From: an uncultured Aeromonadales bacterium
GTDB taxonomy: Bacteria > Pseudomonadota > Gammaproteobacteria > Enterobacterales > Succinivibrionaceae
Direction: 5' to 3'
Length of the DNA stretch: 64,000 nucleotides
Assembly: GCA_902782145.1 (NCBI GenBank)
Contig: CACZLZ010000001.1
Location: forward strand, 104,237 to 168,236
Below are positions 46,376 through 55,889 of the stretch, piece by piece. The number at the start of each line of letters is the position of its first letter. The stretch's first letter is position 1. Both the position numbers and the translations under genes were made by a program. The notes under the pieces were generated by a model. The model saw only the letters and a program-made list of their open reading frames with translations, had not been told where the DNA came from and did not search any database.

Positions 46376-49062
46376 CGATCGAGATCATAGACTACGGCCA
46401 CGGCTCCGCCGCGGACAGGAATAACAACGCCAAGCTCCTGGGAACCGGGGGACTGGCACTGCACATCTATGATCCCGCGCTGCTGATCTTTATTCTCCTC
46501 CGGGGGATGCTCAAGTCCACCTCCAGATCCCGTGACCTGGTCATGGAGCTCCTGCACCTGGCCATGGAGCAGCCGCTCATCTGGAGCTACGATCAGCACA
46601 CCAAGGCGGACTCAGTGTGCTTCTTCTTCAGCCTGATGAGGTACGGCAGTCTCATTCCCCTCCAGCGGATGCTGAACAACGGCTGCCGGGGAACCACCCT
46701 GGAGGCCACGGCCCAGGAAATCACCGGACACCCCCTGGGAGGGATCTTCCTGGCGCCCTTTGAGCGCCAGGATCTGGACATGCTCGCAAGGGAAAGGCTG
46801 ATGGATTTCGTCAACGGAACCACCCTGGGATCGGATCTCCTGAGTGTCAGGAACTGCGGGCGGAAACTCCAGGTGAAGATCCTGCCCGAAGGCGCTGTGA
46901 ACAGGATCCTGAGTCTCTGGGACGGCTCCATGGAGCATCTGCCGGATCTGGCCGGGGATCTGATGGTCAAGTCCCCCTACTATTCGAAGGACAACTGGTT
47001 CCCGGTAAGGGGAGAACTGTTCAAATACTGCATCACCGCCGGCTCCCACCCCTCTGTCACCAAGGTCATCACCTTCACCGACACGCTGCACAAGACCCTG
47101 GTGAAGCACGTGACCTCCAGCACCAGTGATCCGGAGCTCATCCGCCTGGTCACCGGAATGCAGCCGGATCAGAGCCTTCCCGACGACAGCAACAGCCATA
47201 TCCACATCCTGCCCATTGTGGGAGATGGGGAGAAAATTGTAGGTGCCGCACTGTGGCTCCGGGAGGAGTTCTCCAACCGGCTCCGCTCCCTCCTCAGACG
47301 GGAGCTGCTCCTGAAATACGGCCCGGAGTCCATGACCCTGGCCCCGGTGAACTGCGCCCGGTTCCTGGCCAACCTCAACCTGAACCTGCTGCGGCCCTTC
47401 GCCCAGCTGGCAGGATGCTCCTGTGTCTGGCGGACCCTGACCCCCTTTGTTCCCCCCAGGTTTGTGAAAAAGACCGGTGCCAACAGTATCGAGGGGCAGA
47501 TTGCGAAGGAGCTCCGGGATCTGGGGATCACCGCCGGGATCCGGAGCATCCGGGTGCTGTTTCTGGAAAACGACGCCACCATCCTGAACCGGGGTGACCG
47601 GAAGCCCAAGGTGCCCATCAGGTTCTCCGTGAAAATTGAGTTCGCCCGCTTGGTAACGGGACCCATAATGCTGGGCTACGGCTCCCGCTTCGGCATGGGG
47701 ATGTTCTACTGCGTCCCCGGAGAGGCGCCCTCGGAGCCCCAGCCCAGCCCCGTCGTCGGTCTGGAAACGTGGACCGAAGAGGAGGAGCTTCCAGAGATCC
47801 GCAATGATGCCTGGAGCCAGCTGGTTGCCAGCGGGGGAAATCTGGAAAGATGGACCGGCGGCCTTGAGGATATCTGCGGCAATGACACACCGGCCCCAGC
47901 CCCGGGCACAGAGCCGAAAGCAGATACAGCAATGGCGCCGGGATCCGTCAGTTCTCCCCAGCCCAGTCTCTCGCCGGACAGTCCCACTCTCCACGATGCC
48001 ATGGCCCGGCCGGATGACACCATGAAACAGCATGGCTCACCGATCCCGGAGGATACCGGCGGCCAGGGCACACCCTCATCAGCCCGGGGCAGGAAGCTAG
48101 GCTCCGGCAGCACTCCCCAGTTCATGATCAACCCGGCCATAGCCATCCCCCGGAGCGGCACTGCTGCCAGCGGATCCTTCAAACTGGAGCAGATCCTGTC
48201 CCAGTGCCGGCGCTCACGGAAAAGATCCCGGAACAAAGACAGTGCCACAACCGGCATGGCTGAGAATGGCAGTCCAGGCACCCGACTGAACCCGGACAGT
48301 TCGCCGTACCCTGACGGCTCACCATATCCGGAGACACAGCCTCCTCCTGACAATTCACCCTATCCGGACGGCGGCTCACCCTTTACTGAGAGACCGCCCC
48401 TGCCCCGGTCATCACGTTCCCCGGACAATTCACCCTATCCGGACGGCGGCTCGCCCTTTACCGAGAGACCGTCCCAGCCCCGGTCAACCCACTCCCCGGA
48501 CAGTTCACCCTATCCGGACGGCGACTCGCCCTTTGCCGAGAGACCGCCCCAGTCCAGATCAGCACCCGATCCGGAGGATGATCCGCCAGTCCCGGCTACA
48601 GATCACCAGCAGGAGCATGAATTTGCGCAGGAAGAGGAGCGTCCCGCCTCCGGGTCGCCCTCACCCTTCGCCTTTTCCTTTTTTCCCGCCCCCTCCGTGA
48701 AGCCCCGGAGTGAATTCCGCTCCTTCCTGCTGGAAAAATACCTGACCTCATCCTCCCCGGCCAGATCCGGAGATTCATCCGGAGAGCAGGATTCCGGATC
48801 CTGGCAGGATCCCGAGTATGATGAAGAGGAGGATGAACCCGGAGACGATAAGCCCGAAGCGGCAGAGAAGATGTTAAGCATCCTCCCGGATCTCCCGGAA
48901 CCAGAGGAGAGCGCTGAAACCGGCACTGGAGAGAAGGATGCTCCCGGAGATCAGGAGTCCACTTCCCAGGATAACCGGCAGGCCTCCCCGGAAAAGGAAA
49001 AGCCTTTCCGGACCTTCAAACTGGAGAGTTTCCTGACCAGCCTGAAAAAGAACCGGCAATAA
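46369..49062 (+). CDS. Csb2/Cas6-like RAMP protein with long disordered tail
   Basis: 897 aa. The globular part is about 1-450. Its end VWRTLTPFVPPRF ... VKIEFARLVTGPIMLGYG then SRFGMGMFYCVP (about 430-448) has the W-x-S/T-x-TP and G-rich LG-G-x-FG-GLF patterns of Csb2, the Cas5-Cas6 fusion of type I-G. As no other Cas6 is present, it may process crRNA. The remaining about 450 residues are Pro/Ser/Asp/Glu-rich and include three 25-aa repeats. Three short motifs recur: FKLEQIL, FLLEKYL and FKLESFL, the last at the very C-terminus. Function of the tail unknown. Confidence 0.5.
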   Translation: MLAIEIIDYGHGSAADRNNNAKLLGTGGLALHIYDPALLIFILLRGMLKSTSRSRDLVMELLHLAMEQPLIWSYDQHTKADSVCFFFSLMRYGSLIPLQRMLNNGCRGTTLEATAQEITGHPLGGIFLAPFERQDLDMLARERLMDFVNGTTLGSDLLSVRNCGRKLQVKILPEGAVNRILSLWDGSMEHLPDLAGDLMVKSPYYSKDNWFPVRGELFKYCITAGSHPSVTKVITFTDTLHKTLVKHVTSSTSDPELIRLVTGMQPDQSLPDDSNSHIHILPIVGDGEKIVGAALWLREEFSNRLRSLLRRELLLKYGPESMTLAPVNCARFLANLNLNLLRPFAQLAGCSCVWRTLTPFVPPRFVKKTGANSIEGQIAKELRDLGITAGIRSIRVLFLENDATILNRGDRKPKVPIRFSVKIEFARLVTGPIMLGYGSRFGMGMFYCVPGEAPSEPQPSPVVGLETWTEEEELPEIRNDAWSQLVASGGNLERWTGGLEDICGNDTPAPAPGTEPKADTAMAPGSVSSPQPSLSPDSPTLHDAMARPDDTMKQHGSPIPEDTGGQGTPSSARGRKLGSGSTPQFMINPAIAIPRSGTAASGSFKLEQILSQCRRSRKRSRNKDSATTGMAENGSPGTRLNPDSSPYPDGSPYPETQPPPDNSPYPDGGSPFTERPPLPRSSRSPDNSPYPDGGSPFTERPSQPRSTHSPDSSPYPDGDSPFAERPPQSRSAPDPEDDPPVPATDHQQEHEFAQEEERPASGSPSPFAFSFFPAPSVKPRSEFRSFLLEKYLTSSSPARSGDSSGEQDSGSWQDPEYDEEEDEPGDDKPEAAEKMLSILPDLPEPEESAETGTGEKDAPGDQESTSQDNRQASPEKEKPFRTFKLESFLTSLKKNRQ
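48349..48573 (+). repeat. Three 75-bp tandem repeats in the Csb2-like tail
   Basis: Units start at 48349, 48424 and 48499, each encoding SPYPDGGSPF-type 25-aa repeats (DNSPYPDGGSPFTERP...). A degenerate partial unit precedes them (from about 48297). Near-identity of the DNA suggests recent slippage expansion. Confidence 0.85.
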
Positions 49063-49173
49063 CCGAAGCCGGGCGGAACCAAAGGCGGACAGTAACAGAA
49101 ATTCAGGCGGCAGGAGATGCAGATCAGATCTGAAATTCTCCCATAAGATCGGGTGGAAGGTCGTGAGGGCACC

Positions 49174-49188
49174 CCGTGCGTTGCACGG
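49174..49188 (+). terminator. Possible terminator after the helicase/Csb2-like operon
   Basis: Hairpin CCGTGC-gtt-GCACGG followed by an A/T-rich stretch with TTTT (about 49198) and TTTTTT (about 49211), 112 bp beyond the stop. The gap 49063-49433 has no gene. Confidence 0.35.
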
Positions 49189-49276
49189 ATTCTGCGGATT
49201 TTAAACGGCGTTTTTTCCCGGCCGGATCCGGGAAAATTCTAGGCCGCGGATCCTGATCCGGCCAGACCTGCCGCTC

Positions 49277-49306
49277 AAAAAAAAATCCTCCCGGAAACAT
49301 GGAGGA
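49277..49306 (-). terminator. Terminator of the HD-GYP gene
   Basis: Stem TCCTCC / GGAGGA with a 9-nt loop, followed on the minus strand by nine T. It lies about 130 bp beyond the HD-GYP stop. Confidence 0.65.
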
Positions 49307-49433
49307 GCTCCTTGGTACAAAACGTCAAACGCAGATCTGATCAGGGGGATCTGATCTGCGGCAGAGCCAGGCAGATGATCCGCCCGGGAAGCCATCAGAT
49401 CCGGCAGTCAGATCCCGCGCCGGATCTCCGAGC

Positions 49434-50297
49434 TCAGAGATCCTGCCTCTTCTTCACGCAGTCAATGAAAATGTCCGTGAGATCCGGATCGAACTGGGTT
49501 CCCCTGCCCTCCTTGATGATCTCAATGGCCTTGATCTTGGGGAAGGGCTCCTTGTACACCCGGGGTGACACCAGGGCGTCATAAACGTCAGCCAAAGCCA
49601 TGACCCGGGCCTCCAGGGGGATCTGATCCCCGGACATGCCCGTGGGATAACCCCTGCCGTCATAGCGCTCATGATGGAACAGGGCAATGTTGTAGGCAAT
49701 GGAGAAGTAGTTGCGATCGTTCAGATCCTTGATGCAGCGGTGGATCAGATCGGCACCGAACTCGGAATGCTTCTTCATGACCTCATACTCCACGGCAGAC
49801 AGTTTGCCAGGCTTGTTCAGCACATTGTCGGGGATCTTGATCTTGCCCACGTCATGGAGGGGGGCGGCTTCCTTGACCTTTTCAATGTAGGCCTGGGTCA
49901 CCTGGGGGAACTTGGGATTGCCGGCCATACCGTTCAGCAGCATCTCCACCAGGTTGGCAGTGCGGACAATGTGACCGCCGGTGCTGGAGTCCCGCTCCTC
50001 AATCACGTCGGCAATGGTCTTGATCATATGATGCTGCAGGGAGAGGATCCGCCGGCTCTGATTCTCCAGCCGCCGCACCGCCAGGAGCACCAGGGGGAGC
50101 AGGAAAAAGAGCCCCAGCACCGTGCTGCTGATCAGCACCCACTCGGTGGGATTCTGCTCCATGTTCCGGAAGAGAAAGTAGCACAGAACGGCAGAAAGGA
50201 TCATCACCGATGAAATTTTGACACACGAGACCACCACACTGCCGGGATTAAGAATATCCTCGGTGAACTCTTCTCCAAGCCTTCCTTTTGACTTCAT
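49434..50297 (-). CDS. HD-GYP domain phosphodiesterase, membrane-bound
   Basis: 287 aa. Two transmembrane helices (about 28-45 and 55-75), then an HD-GYP domain: HIVRTANLVEML, the metal-binding HDVGKIKIPD, and HHERYDGRGYP (canonical GYP). Expected to hydrolyse cyclic di-GMP or a related cyclic dinucleotide at the inner membrane. No GGDEF protein is seen in the window. Followed upstream by the SpoIIE/STAS pair on the same strand, 100 bp away. Confidence 0.88.
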   Translation of the reverse strand: MKSKGRLGEEFTEDILNPGSVVVSCVKISSVMILSAVLCYFLFRNMEQNPTEWVLISSTVLGLFFLLPLVLLAVRRLENQSRRILSLQHHMIKTIADVIEERDSSTGGHIVRTANLVEMLLNGMAGNPKFPQVTQAYIEKVKEAAPLHDVGKIKIPDNVLNKPGKLSAVEYEVMKKHSEFGADLIHRCIKDLNDRNYFSIAYNIALFHHERYDGRGYPTGMSGDQIPLEARVMALADVYDALVSPRVYKEPFPKIKAIEIIKEGRGTQFDPDLTDIFIDCVKKRQDL

Positions 50298-50397
50298 AGC
50301 AGAATATAACCTCTACTGTCCTCACAATCTATCCAATCACCAGCCGATCCTGCACCGGCCGTCCCGTCCCCGGCAGTTCCTGCCGGGAAGTAGCATG

Positions 50398-52554
50398 CTA
50401 AAAAAACTTCTTCACCGTCAGCACGTTCTGGCAGTTCCGGTACTCATATTTCATCTCATCCACCAGCCTCTTGACCATCATGATCCCCAGACCGCCGATC
50501 TCCCGCTCATCCGCCTCCAGGGAGACGTCCGGATCAGTGCACTGGAGGGGATTGAAGGGTTTGCCGCTGTCGGCAAAGGAGACATCAATGGAAGCGGGCT
50601 GGGCGCCGCAGGAGATCTCCACGTGCACATCCCCCACCTCGGGCACATAGGCATAGTTGACAATGTTGCTGAAGATCTCATCCACCACCACGCACATCTG
50701 GTGCTTTATGCGCTTGGAGCAGTCCTGGGCGTCCAGGAAGTCCGTCACCATGGCGGTGACCGGCTCCAACTGGTCCATGGTGGATTTGACAGTGATGCTT
50801 CTGGCAGGCATGTCTTGGTCCTTCAGCTCAAACTTCTTATCATAGGTGACGCACAGCATGGTGATATCGTCAAACTGCGGCGCGTCCTGGACGAAACCGT
50901 TCACACTGCTGAAAACCGCCTCGCAGAGCTTTCGGGGGCCGGGCTCCTGCACGGAGTTCAGAGCCTGGACGGTCCGCTCCAGACCGTAAAGCTCCAGGCT
51001 TTCCCCGGTGGCCTCCGCCACACCGTCGGTGTACAGGAAGACGCAGGATCCGGGCTCCAGGGTAATCTCATACTGGCGGTACTTGATCCCCGGCATGCCG
51101 CCCACCACAAAGTCATGCTTGTCCTTCAGGATCTCGAAGATCCCTCCAGGATGGCGCACAATGGGAAACTCATGGCCGGCATTGGCGGCGGTGAGGACGC
51201 CGGTGCACAGATCAAGGATGCCCGTCCACACCGTGACAAACATCTCCTCCCGGTTGTTGCGGCAGATGGCCTCGTTGACCTCAGTCAGGGCGGCGGAGGG
51301 GCTCATGCCCTCCATGAGGGCATTGCGCAGCAGCAGTTTGGCCATCATCATGAACAGCGCAGCCGGCACCCCCTTGCCGGAGACATCGGCGATCACCAGT
51401 CCCAGGTGGCTGCTGTCCAGGAGGAAATAGTCATAAAAGTCGCCGCCCACTTCCTTGGCCGGCTCCATGATGGCATAGATGTCAAAGTCATCCCGGTCGG
51501 GAAAGGCGGGAAAGGTGCTGGGCAACATGTCCGCCTGGATCCGGGTGGCCAGGGAGAGCTCCGTCTGGATGCGCTCCTTCTCGGCAGTCATGGTGGTCAG
51601 GTGATCCTCAAACTCCGAGATGTTGTTCTCCATGTCGGCCATCACATGAACCAGACTCCTGAGCTCTGTCCCGGCTCTGATGTTCAGACCGGCGAAGTGA
51701 TCCTTGGAGTCGACATTGTTGATCTTGTCCCGGACATAGCCCATGGCGGCCGCTGCGATGCGGTTGATGGGATCCACGATCCGGCGCCGCAGGTGGAGCA
51801 CCTCCGCCACCGTCCACAGCCCCACCAGGAGCATCATGGAAAGGGAGAAATAGAAGATGAAGGTGCAAATACTGTGGGTCAGTTCCCGGAGGGTCACATC
51901 AGCTAGAACGAAGGCGATGATTTTCCCCTCGGCGTTGCGCAGGGGATAGCCGCTGGTGCAGATCCAGCCCCAGCGCTCGGTGTTGTCGATACTGTAGTGG
52001 TAGGTGTCCAGCCCCCAGTTGAGGAACTCGTCAATCTCCTCGTCCTCAACCGGCTCCCAGTCGCCGGGATACATGCCTGTGTCCTCGTTCTCATCAGGAT
52101 CGACAATGTAAACCAGGGCTTTGGTCTTGGGATCGTAGACTCCGATGTAGACGCCGAACAGATCGCTGTTGTTCAGAAAATCATCCATGTAGTCCTTGAT
52201 CTTCTGATAGCCGTCCTCAGCGTAGATATCATAGAACTTCCGCCGGACCTCCTCGGTGTAAACATTCCGGCGGTCCTCATCGGACAGGGTGTGGTAGCGG
52301 GCCATGACCCGGTTGACTATGGACTCCAGTTCCTCGGAATGATCCTTGAGGGCGATGGTGGCGGTGCGGGCCAGATTGTGGGAGAGGGCGATGTACTGAT
52401 CGGTCAGGGCCACCACATACATGGCAAGCCCCACCGCCAGGGCGATGAGGCCGTGGAGGATGGCTCCAAAGGCAGTGGATCGGAAGACAATGGTGGAGAC
52501 GGAAAGGGAATGATCCCTGCCGGCTTTTCCGCTGACAGTGTCGGCACTGGCCAT
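50398..52554 (-). CDS. SpoIIE/RsbU-type phosphatase fused to an anti-sigma kinase domain
   Basis: 718 aa. TM1 (about 33-52), periplasmic sensor about 53-215, TM2 (about 228-250), a HAMP-like segment, then a PP2C/SpoIIE phosphatase (DIYAIMEPAKEVGGDFYDYF, ADVSGKGVPAALFM, EFDDITMLCV-like FDDITMLCVTY), and a C-terminal HATPase of the RsbW type (VDEIFSNIVNYAYVP, GGLGIMMVKRLVDE). It carries both phosphatase and kinase for the STAS protein encoded immediately upstream: a compact partner-switching module. No sigma factor is encoded nearby. Confidence 0.87.
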   Translation of the reverse strand: MASADTVSGKAGRDHSLSVSTIVFRSTAFGAILHGLIALAVGLAMYVVALTDQYIALSHNLARTATIALKDHSEELESIVNRVMARYHTLSDEDRRNVYTEEVRRKFYDIYAEDGYQKIKDYMDDFLNNSDLFGVYIGVYDPKTKALVYIVDPDENEDTGMYPGDWEPVEDEEIDEFLNWGLDTYHYSIDNTERWGWICTSGYPLRNAEGKIIAFVLADVTLRELTHSICTFIFYFSLSMMLLVGLWTVAEVLHLRRRIVDPINRIAAAAMGYVRDKINNVDSKDHFAGLNIRAGTELRSLVHVMADMENNISEFEDHLTTMTAEKERIQTELSLATRIQADMLPSTFPAFPDRDDFDIYAIMEPAKEVGGDFYDYFLLDSSHLGLVIADVSGKGVPAALFMMMAKLLLRNALMEGMSPSAALTEVNEAICRNNREEMFVTVWTGILDLCTGVLTAANAGHEFPIVRHPGGIFEILKDKHDFVVGGMPGIKYRQYEITLEPGSCVFLYTDGVAEATGESLELYGLERTVQALNSVQEPGPRKLCEAVFSSVNGFVQDAPQFDDITMLCVTYDKKFELKDQDMPARSITVKSTMDQLEPVTAMVTDFLDAQDCSKRIKHQMCVVVDEIFSNIVNYAYVPEVGDVHVEISCGAQPASIDVSFADSGKPFNPLQCTDPDVSLEADEREIGGLGIMMVKRLVDEMKYEYRNCQNVLTVKKFF

Positions 52555-52563
52555 AATGGCACG

Positions 52564-52860
52564 CTATTCGATGGTCAGGATGCCGGAAAAGCCCGTGATG
52601 TCAAAGATCTCCATGATCACGTCATTGACGTGGACAACCTTCATGCCGCCGCGGCCGTTCATGATCTTCTGCACGCTGAGCAGCACCCGAAGGCAGGCGG
52701 AGGACATGTAGTCAAGCTTCTCCATGTCCAGCGTCAGGGTCTCAACACCGACAAGCGCGCTCTTCAGTTCCACATCGAAGTTGGGAGCAGTGATGCTGTC
52801 AATCCGGCCGGACAGATAAATCACAAGATCCGTTCCGTTCTTAACTTTGTCGATAATCAT
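52564..52860 (-). CDS. STAS-domain anti-sigma factor antagonist
   Basis: 98 aa if started at MIIDKVKNGTDLVIYLSGRID; a GTG 13 codons earlier (52899) is possible. The phosphorylatable Ser lies in LDYMSSACLRVLLSVQK, typical of SpoIIAA/RsbV. It should be phosphorylated and dephosphorylated by the neighbouring SpoIIE/HATPase protein, 9 bp downstream in the same transcript. Confidence 0.9.
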   Translation of the reverse strand: MIIDKVKNGTDLVIYLSGRIDSITAPNFDVELKSALVGVETLTLDMEKLDYMSSACLRVLLSVQKIMNGRGGMKVVHVNDVIMEIFDITGFSGILTIE

Positions 52861-53025
52861 GGTATTGCAAATCTCCAGGGTAAGCTGCCACTCAGTCACC
52901 GGTTCTCAAATCCGGCATGCCTTTCCGGCGGCAGCACGGTCCCGCCCATGGCCGGAGCACCGGTCCGCCGTCCAGGCAGAGTGCGGGAATGAAACATGCC
53001 TTAGTCAATGCTAGCAAATCCACAT

Positions 53026-53035
53026 ACTTATAAGT
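53026..53035. promoter_or_regulatory. Palindrome in the STAS upstream gap
   Basis: A perfect 10-bp palindrome ACTTATAAGT lies in the 407-bp gap 52861-53267. It may include a -10 (TATAAG) for the STAS operon, but no spaced -35 was found. GC-rich inverted repeats (CCGG-rich, about 53155-53215) lie closer to 53268. No gene is seen. Confidence 0.3.
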
Positions 53036-53267
53036 GAGAAGTTGTTCGCAAGTTGACACCCGGCGCCGCCAGGTGCCACGCTCTCTGCATGATAAACAAA
53101 CAGGCAGGAATAAACCAAACTCACTGAGGATCGGGCGCACTCACCGGGGGCTGCCGGCCCTCCCGGATCTCCGGATCAGGTCCGGTTGCCCGGACCGGCC
53201 CCCCGGGGGACTCCCGCCGGATCTCGTCCAGAAAGGCCGCACAGATCTCCCGGAAGGATGCCCCTCT

Positions 53268-54947
53268 TCAGTCCGGGGTGACGATGGCACCCACCGATCC
53301 CAAAAGGAGGAACAGCAGGCTTCCCCCCAGAATGCAGCCTCCCTGGAAGCCCAGTTCCCGGATGAAGCCCGTCAGGGTGAGGGGCCGGCCGTCAGCGCCG
53401 GTCTTACCGGTGAGGAACATGTTCAGCAGGCCGATTTTCCGGTCCTCAGGCCGGCCGATCAGCTTCAGGGAGCCGTCCGGCTGCACGGCACGGATCACAG
53501 GATGCTCATAGACATCCTGGCGGATCCCCTTGCCGAAGTAGAGTAGCACCAGAAAAGCCGCGAGCACATACCAAGCAGCCCCGTACTCCGGGCGGAAGTT
53601 GGCCATGAAGGGCTCACCGCCCATGATCAGAAGCCGGATCAGGGCAGCGGGGAAAACCGGCAGGAAGACGGTGATCAGGATATTGATGATCATCACCAGG
53701 ATGCGCCAGAAACCGTAAAACTGCAGCCGGACCTGAGCCGGCGCGCCGTCCGGCCCGGGCTCAAAGAACACAGGGGTGTTGTCATAGGGGTTCTTCAGAA
53801 TGTCCCGCCCCTCAGTCACCGTGAGGAGTCCGTCCTTCCGGGTGGCTGCGGACACCTGGGAGCGCAGCACCTTCCTGCGGCGCACCATCTTGGCGTTTTT
53901 GCTGAAGATGGCAAAGATGATGATCCCGGGCACAACTGTAAGGCCCAGGGCCTCGGAGGGCGCAAAATAGCACAGTGCCAGCACCAGGATCAGCAGGGTA
54001 TACACCGTAGGCTCCACCAGCCAGGGATAGGTCAACCGCTCCCGGCCGGTGCTGGCCACCATGCGCCCAGTCTGACCATTCATCACGGCGGTGAAATTCC
54101 CCTGCCGGATGATGTACACCGGAAGCAGGGCGGAAAGCACAAACAGATCCCCGGTCTTAAGGCCGATGTCCACCCCCGAAGTCTGCATGATCCTGCACAC
54201 CTCGGGACGGAAATCCTCCGTAACCTCCTCGGCAATGCGCTTTGCGGTCTCCGCATCGGACAGATCGGCAAACTTGACCCGGGATCCCGCGATCACCCCC
54301 AGTTCAAAGGGACGGACTCCAGTCCAGTCAAAGGGCTCGGCGTCATTCAGCACCAGGTTGTCAAACTGCCGGGAGGTATTCACCGCCGTACCGTTCAGAA
54401 AGCCCGAGCAGTGGTAGCGCCGATCGGTTCCCGCCCGGGAGATCTCCGCCGACACCGGTCCCCGGGCAAGCTGATAAGGGAGATAGTAGCCGCACAGCCG
54501 GGACACGTTGGCGGCAACGGCCCTGCCTTCCGGCGTGTTCAGATGGGCCCGCCCCCAGGCGAGCATACGCTCCCGGGCCTCCTCAGGGGTGATGAAAAAG
54601 GGAATGATAAGTTCTGGAAGCACTGCAGGATCCATGAACTCCCGGCGTAGCAGTTTGCTGCCGCAGAAGTCACAGGTCTCAAGGGCCTCCCCCTCAGGAA
54701 AGACAACCCTGGCACCGCAGGTGCTGCAGGCGTATTCCACCAGGGGGACATCCTGGCTGGAAAGGGCGGCCACAGTACTGTCCCGCTGGAGCTGCCGCCA
54801 CCGGCTCAGCTCAGAGCGGAAGGACTGAACACCTGTGACCTCACCACAGTGGGGACAGGCAAAACTCTGGCGCTGAATGTCAAAGAAGGCCGGAGCGCCG
54901 CAGTTGCGGCAGAAGATCCGCAGGGGATCCTGGTGCTGATGATCCAT
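53268..54947 (-). CDS. Zinc-ribbon membrane protein of unknown function
   Basis: 559 aa; ATG at 54947 with GGAGTG upstream. The N-terminus has two zinc ribbons: CRNCGAPAFFDIQRQSFACPHCG and, after a linker, CSTCGARVVF...CDFCGSKLL. The middle domain (about 110-280, PELIIPFFITPEEARERML, YLPYQLARGPVSAEI) resembles TFIIB-type zinc-ribbon proteins. About four transmembrane helices follow (near 315-350, 420-445, 470-490, 535-555). A similar but smaller zinc-ribbon membrane gene lies upstream on the same strand. Function unknown. Confidence 0.7.
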   Translation of the reverse strand: MDHQHQDPLRIFCRNCGAPAFFDIQRQSFACPHCGEVTGVQSFRSELSRWRQLQRDSTVAALSSQDVPLVEYACSTCGARVVFPEGEALETCDFCGSKLLRREFMDPAVLPELIIPFFITPEEARERMLAWGRAHLNTPEGRAVAANVSRLCGYYLPYQLARGPVSAEISRAGTDRRYHCSGFLNGTAVNTSRQFDNLVLNDAEPFDWTGVRPFELGVIAGSRVKFADLSDAETAKRIAEEVTEDFRPEVCRIMQTSGVDIGLKTGDLFVLSALLPVYIIRQGNFTAVMNGQTGRMVASTGRERLTYPWLVEPTVYTLLILVLALCYFAPSEALGLTVVPGIIIFAIFSKNAKMVRRRKVLRSQVSAATRKDGLLTVTEGRDILKNPYDNTPVFFEPGPDGAPAQVRLQFYGFWRILVMIINILITVFLPVFPAALIRLLIMGGEPFMANFRPEYGAAWYVLAAFLVLLYFGKGIRQDVYEHPVIRAVQPDGSLKLIGRPEDRKIGLLNMFLTGKTGADGRPLTLTGFIRELGFQGGCILGGSLLFLLLGSVGAIVTPD

Positions 54948-55098
54948 GAAAGTCACTCCATCCCAGAGCAGGATCGGAAGATAGCAGAATGAAAAGCCTC
55001 ACCGGCCGCCACCCGGCCCGGCGGGGACCGCCCCTGGCGGCCCGGAAAACCTGGACTTCCCGGCAGGGACTCACCGGAGCCGGAGCCCCAGGGAACTG

Positions 55099-55395
55099 CT
55101 AGACCTTCCGGTCATGATCCGGATCGGTGCTGGATCCGCAGTAAGGACACACGCTTATGTCCACCGGCCTGAGATCCAGGCATGCCCCGCAACGGGGGCA
55201 CCGGATCCAGCGCCGCATCCACAGGAGGGCCATCACAAAGGCGGTGGCGGAAAGGAGCAGACAGAGGAGCAGCTCCCGGGGAAGAGTACCCTCCTCCACA
55301 GTCGCAAGAGCATATGCGCAGCAACAAAAGCCTCCCAGGCTCAAGGCCAACGATATATAGCCTGCACTCCTGATCTTCTGCGGATCCCGGAACAT
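55099..55395 (-). CDS. Small zinc-ribbon membrane protein
   Basis: 98 aa from MFRDPQKIRSAGY (GGGGGTGAG upstream). Two transmembrane helices (about 10-30 and 38-58) and a C-terminal zinc ribbon CPRCGACLDL...CPYCGSS. It lies 150 bp before the larger zinc-ribbon membrane protein and may act with it. No family name recognised. Confidence 0.65.
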   Translation of the reverse strand: MFRDPQKIRSAGYISLALSLGGFCCCAYALATVEEGTLPRELLLCLLLSATAFVMALLWMRRWIRCPRCGACLDLRPVDISVCPYCGSSTDPDHDRKV

Positions 55396-55691
55396 GATCT
55401 CACCCCCTGCCAGATGTTCACCGCCGTCTTTTTCCGTTTTCCCCGCCACCTACGCCCGCCGGAGATGCCGGCGGGACGCATCATCCCGGTCAGATCGGCC
55501 GGCGCCGGATCACCCTGACCGGGCCTGGTGTCCCGGGCGCTCCAGCCGGAGCAGAGGCAAAGCCTCCTCCCCCGGCCTTACTCCCGGCCATCGATCCGGG
55601 AAACGGCCTGCCGCTCCCCAAGCCGCCTTCCGGACACCCGGAACATTTCCCCCAGGGTGTCTGCCGTGCTTTTGCCGGCGCAAGTGTTAAA

Positions 55692-55720
55692 ATGACCCTG
55701 CGCTCCCGGGAAATTATAAC
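55692..55720 (+). promoter_or_regulatory. Possible promoter of the macrodomain gene
   Basis: ATGACC (55692-55697) and TATAAC (55715-55720) with 17-nt spacing. The leader to the ATG at 55890 would be about 160 nt. The 494-bp divergent gap 55396-55889 contains no convincing gene. Confidence 0.4.
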
Positions 55721-55889
55721 TGAAAGCACAGCGGAAGGTGCTGTCAGGACAAGATGCAGCAGCTCCGGATCCCCCGATCCGGAAAACGGCGGAGGATCGC
55801 TGCCTGCAGCACCCTGCAGCCCGGGGAGCACATCAGATGCTGCCGTCCCCCGGGCGCAGCACAGGCACACAGCAGACGGGGCGTTATCC

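Noticed and set aside
48349..48573. 75-bp repeats in the Csb2-like gene as a CRISPR array
   Set aside because: In-frame coding tandem repeats with no unique spacers.
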